In this document: positions 63,856-64,000 of the stretch, in pieces
Numbering within the stretch: position 1 is the stretch's first letter
Layout: each line of letters starts with the position of its first letter
DNA from: DATGSL01 sp964645585
GTDB lineage: Bacteria; Verrucomicrobiota; Verrucomicrobiia; Opitutales; T3Sed10-336
Length of the DNA: 64,000 nt
NCBI GenBank assembly: GCA_964645585.1
Contig: CAZYAN010000018.1
Span: 4,834 to 68,833, forward strand
Direction: 5' to 3'
Made by a program: the position numbers and the translations under genes
Notes under the pieces: model-generated
Seen by the model: the letters and a program-made list of their open reading frames with translations, nothing else
Told to the model about the DNA's origin: nothing
The model's database searches: none

Positions 63856-63916
63856 TCCCGGCGGGCCGGGATTTATCACTCGATGCAACGCAGGCCGTTT
63901 TGAAAGTTCAGTTTTT

Positions 63917-63991
<75 letters not shown>

Positions 63992-64000
63992 TTTTAGCTG

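Larger units (their letters stand above)
63749..63916 (+). repeat. Exact 84-bp tandem repeat (two copies) carrying tRNA-Asn 5' fragments
   Basis: The unit at 63749-63832 is repeated identically at 63833-63916, and the third period starts the intact tRNA-Asn at 63917. Each unit begins with the first 23 bases of the tRNA (acceptor 5' strand, U8/A9, most of the D arm). It then has a GC-rich CCCGGCGGGCCGGG element, a short AT-containing stretch, GATGCAACGCAGGCCG and a run of six T. A TTGACA box at 63706-63711 precedes the first unit. All copies are co-directional with the tRNA. Confidence 0.95.

Noticed and set aside
63749..63916. CRISPR-like direct repeats
   Set aside because: The repeat is a contiguous 84-bp tandem with no variable spacers.

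Overview
The window is a GC-rich stretch of bacterial chromosome, most likely from Verrucomicrobiota of the Opitutae type. This is inferred, with no database search, from four things: a 52-residue small basic protein typical of the PVC group, a pseudopilin with a G|FTLIE cleavage site and an H-x9-DG-like tail, large secreted proteins with concanavalin-like and Asp-rich calcium-binding repeats, and an esterase ending in a W/Y-rich GWLY..WLW..WLYY tail. Several genes lack a Shine-Dalgarno sequence while others have a clear GGAGG. No rRNA, CRISPR array or insertion sequence was found.

Layout. 1-6.2 kb: end of an Aas-like acyl-ACP synthetase, release factor 3, the small basic protein with its own promoter and terminator, cutA, an esterase, a LysM lipoprotein, then kdsD and a gamma-carbonic anhydrase-like protein. 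6.3-13.5 kb: a sodium:alanine symporter coupled to a zincin, and a minus-strand run of sodium:solute symporter, glycerophosphodiesterase, HAD phosphatase, pdxJ and acpS. 13.6-20.9 kb: a surface/secretion cluster (beta-propeller lipoprotein, pseudopilin, 1239-residue secreted protein, phospholipase D-like protein). 20.9-26.8 kb: a glycerol/phosphate cluster (glpD, Na/Pi symporter, XRE-cupin regulator, glpK). 27.2-34.1 kb: an accessory island with two overlapping SF1 helicase genes, an intact DUF5131 gene, a decayed tcmP and a decayed DUF262/GmrSD-type gene. 34.2-42.5 kb: cardiolipin synthase, an isochorismatase/M20 amidohydrolase pair, leuS, a small membrane protein and an M48 protease. 42.6-50.2 kb: a Tat-exported oxidoreductase, a SlyD-like isomerase, class II fba, two secreted SGNH esterases (one fused to DUF1080) and a BON lipoprotein. 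50.4-64 kb: a hybrid histidine kinase, galE, a small Cys/Lys-rich secreted peptide, a second histidine kinase, a stand-alone coaB, a membrane protein, an orphan vsr, a TVP38 protein, lonB, a Usp protein, a DUF1343 muramidase-like protein, and tRNA-Asn preceded by two truncated copies of its own 5' end.

How the genes work together. Glycerophosphodiester turnover (GDPD, possibly the HAD phosphatase, GlpK, GlpD) and Pi uptake form one theme. Secreted polysaccharide or host-glycan breakdown (SGNH esterases, DUF1080, Gfo/Idh/MocA, solute symporters, DUF1343) is another. The island at 27-34 kb looks like an eroding defence or DNA-processing locus. The most unusual items are the exact 84-bp tandem repeat carrying tRNA-Asn 5' fragments at the right end, the overlapping two-helicase module, and the two defence-type genes that each lost their core by internal deletion.
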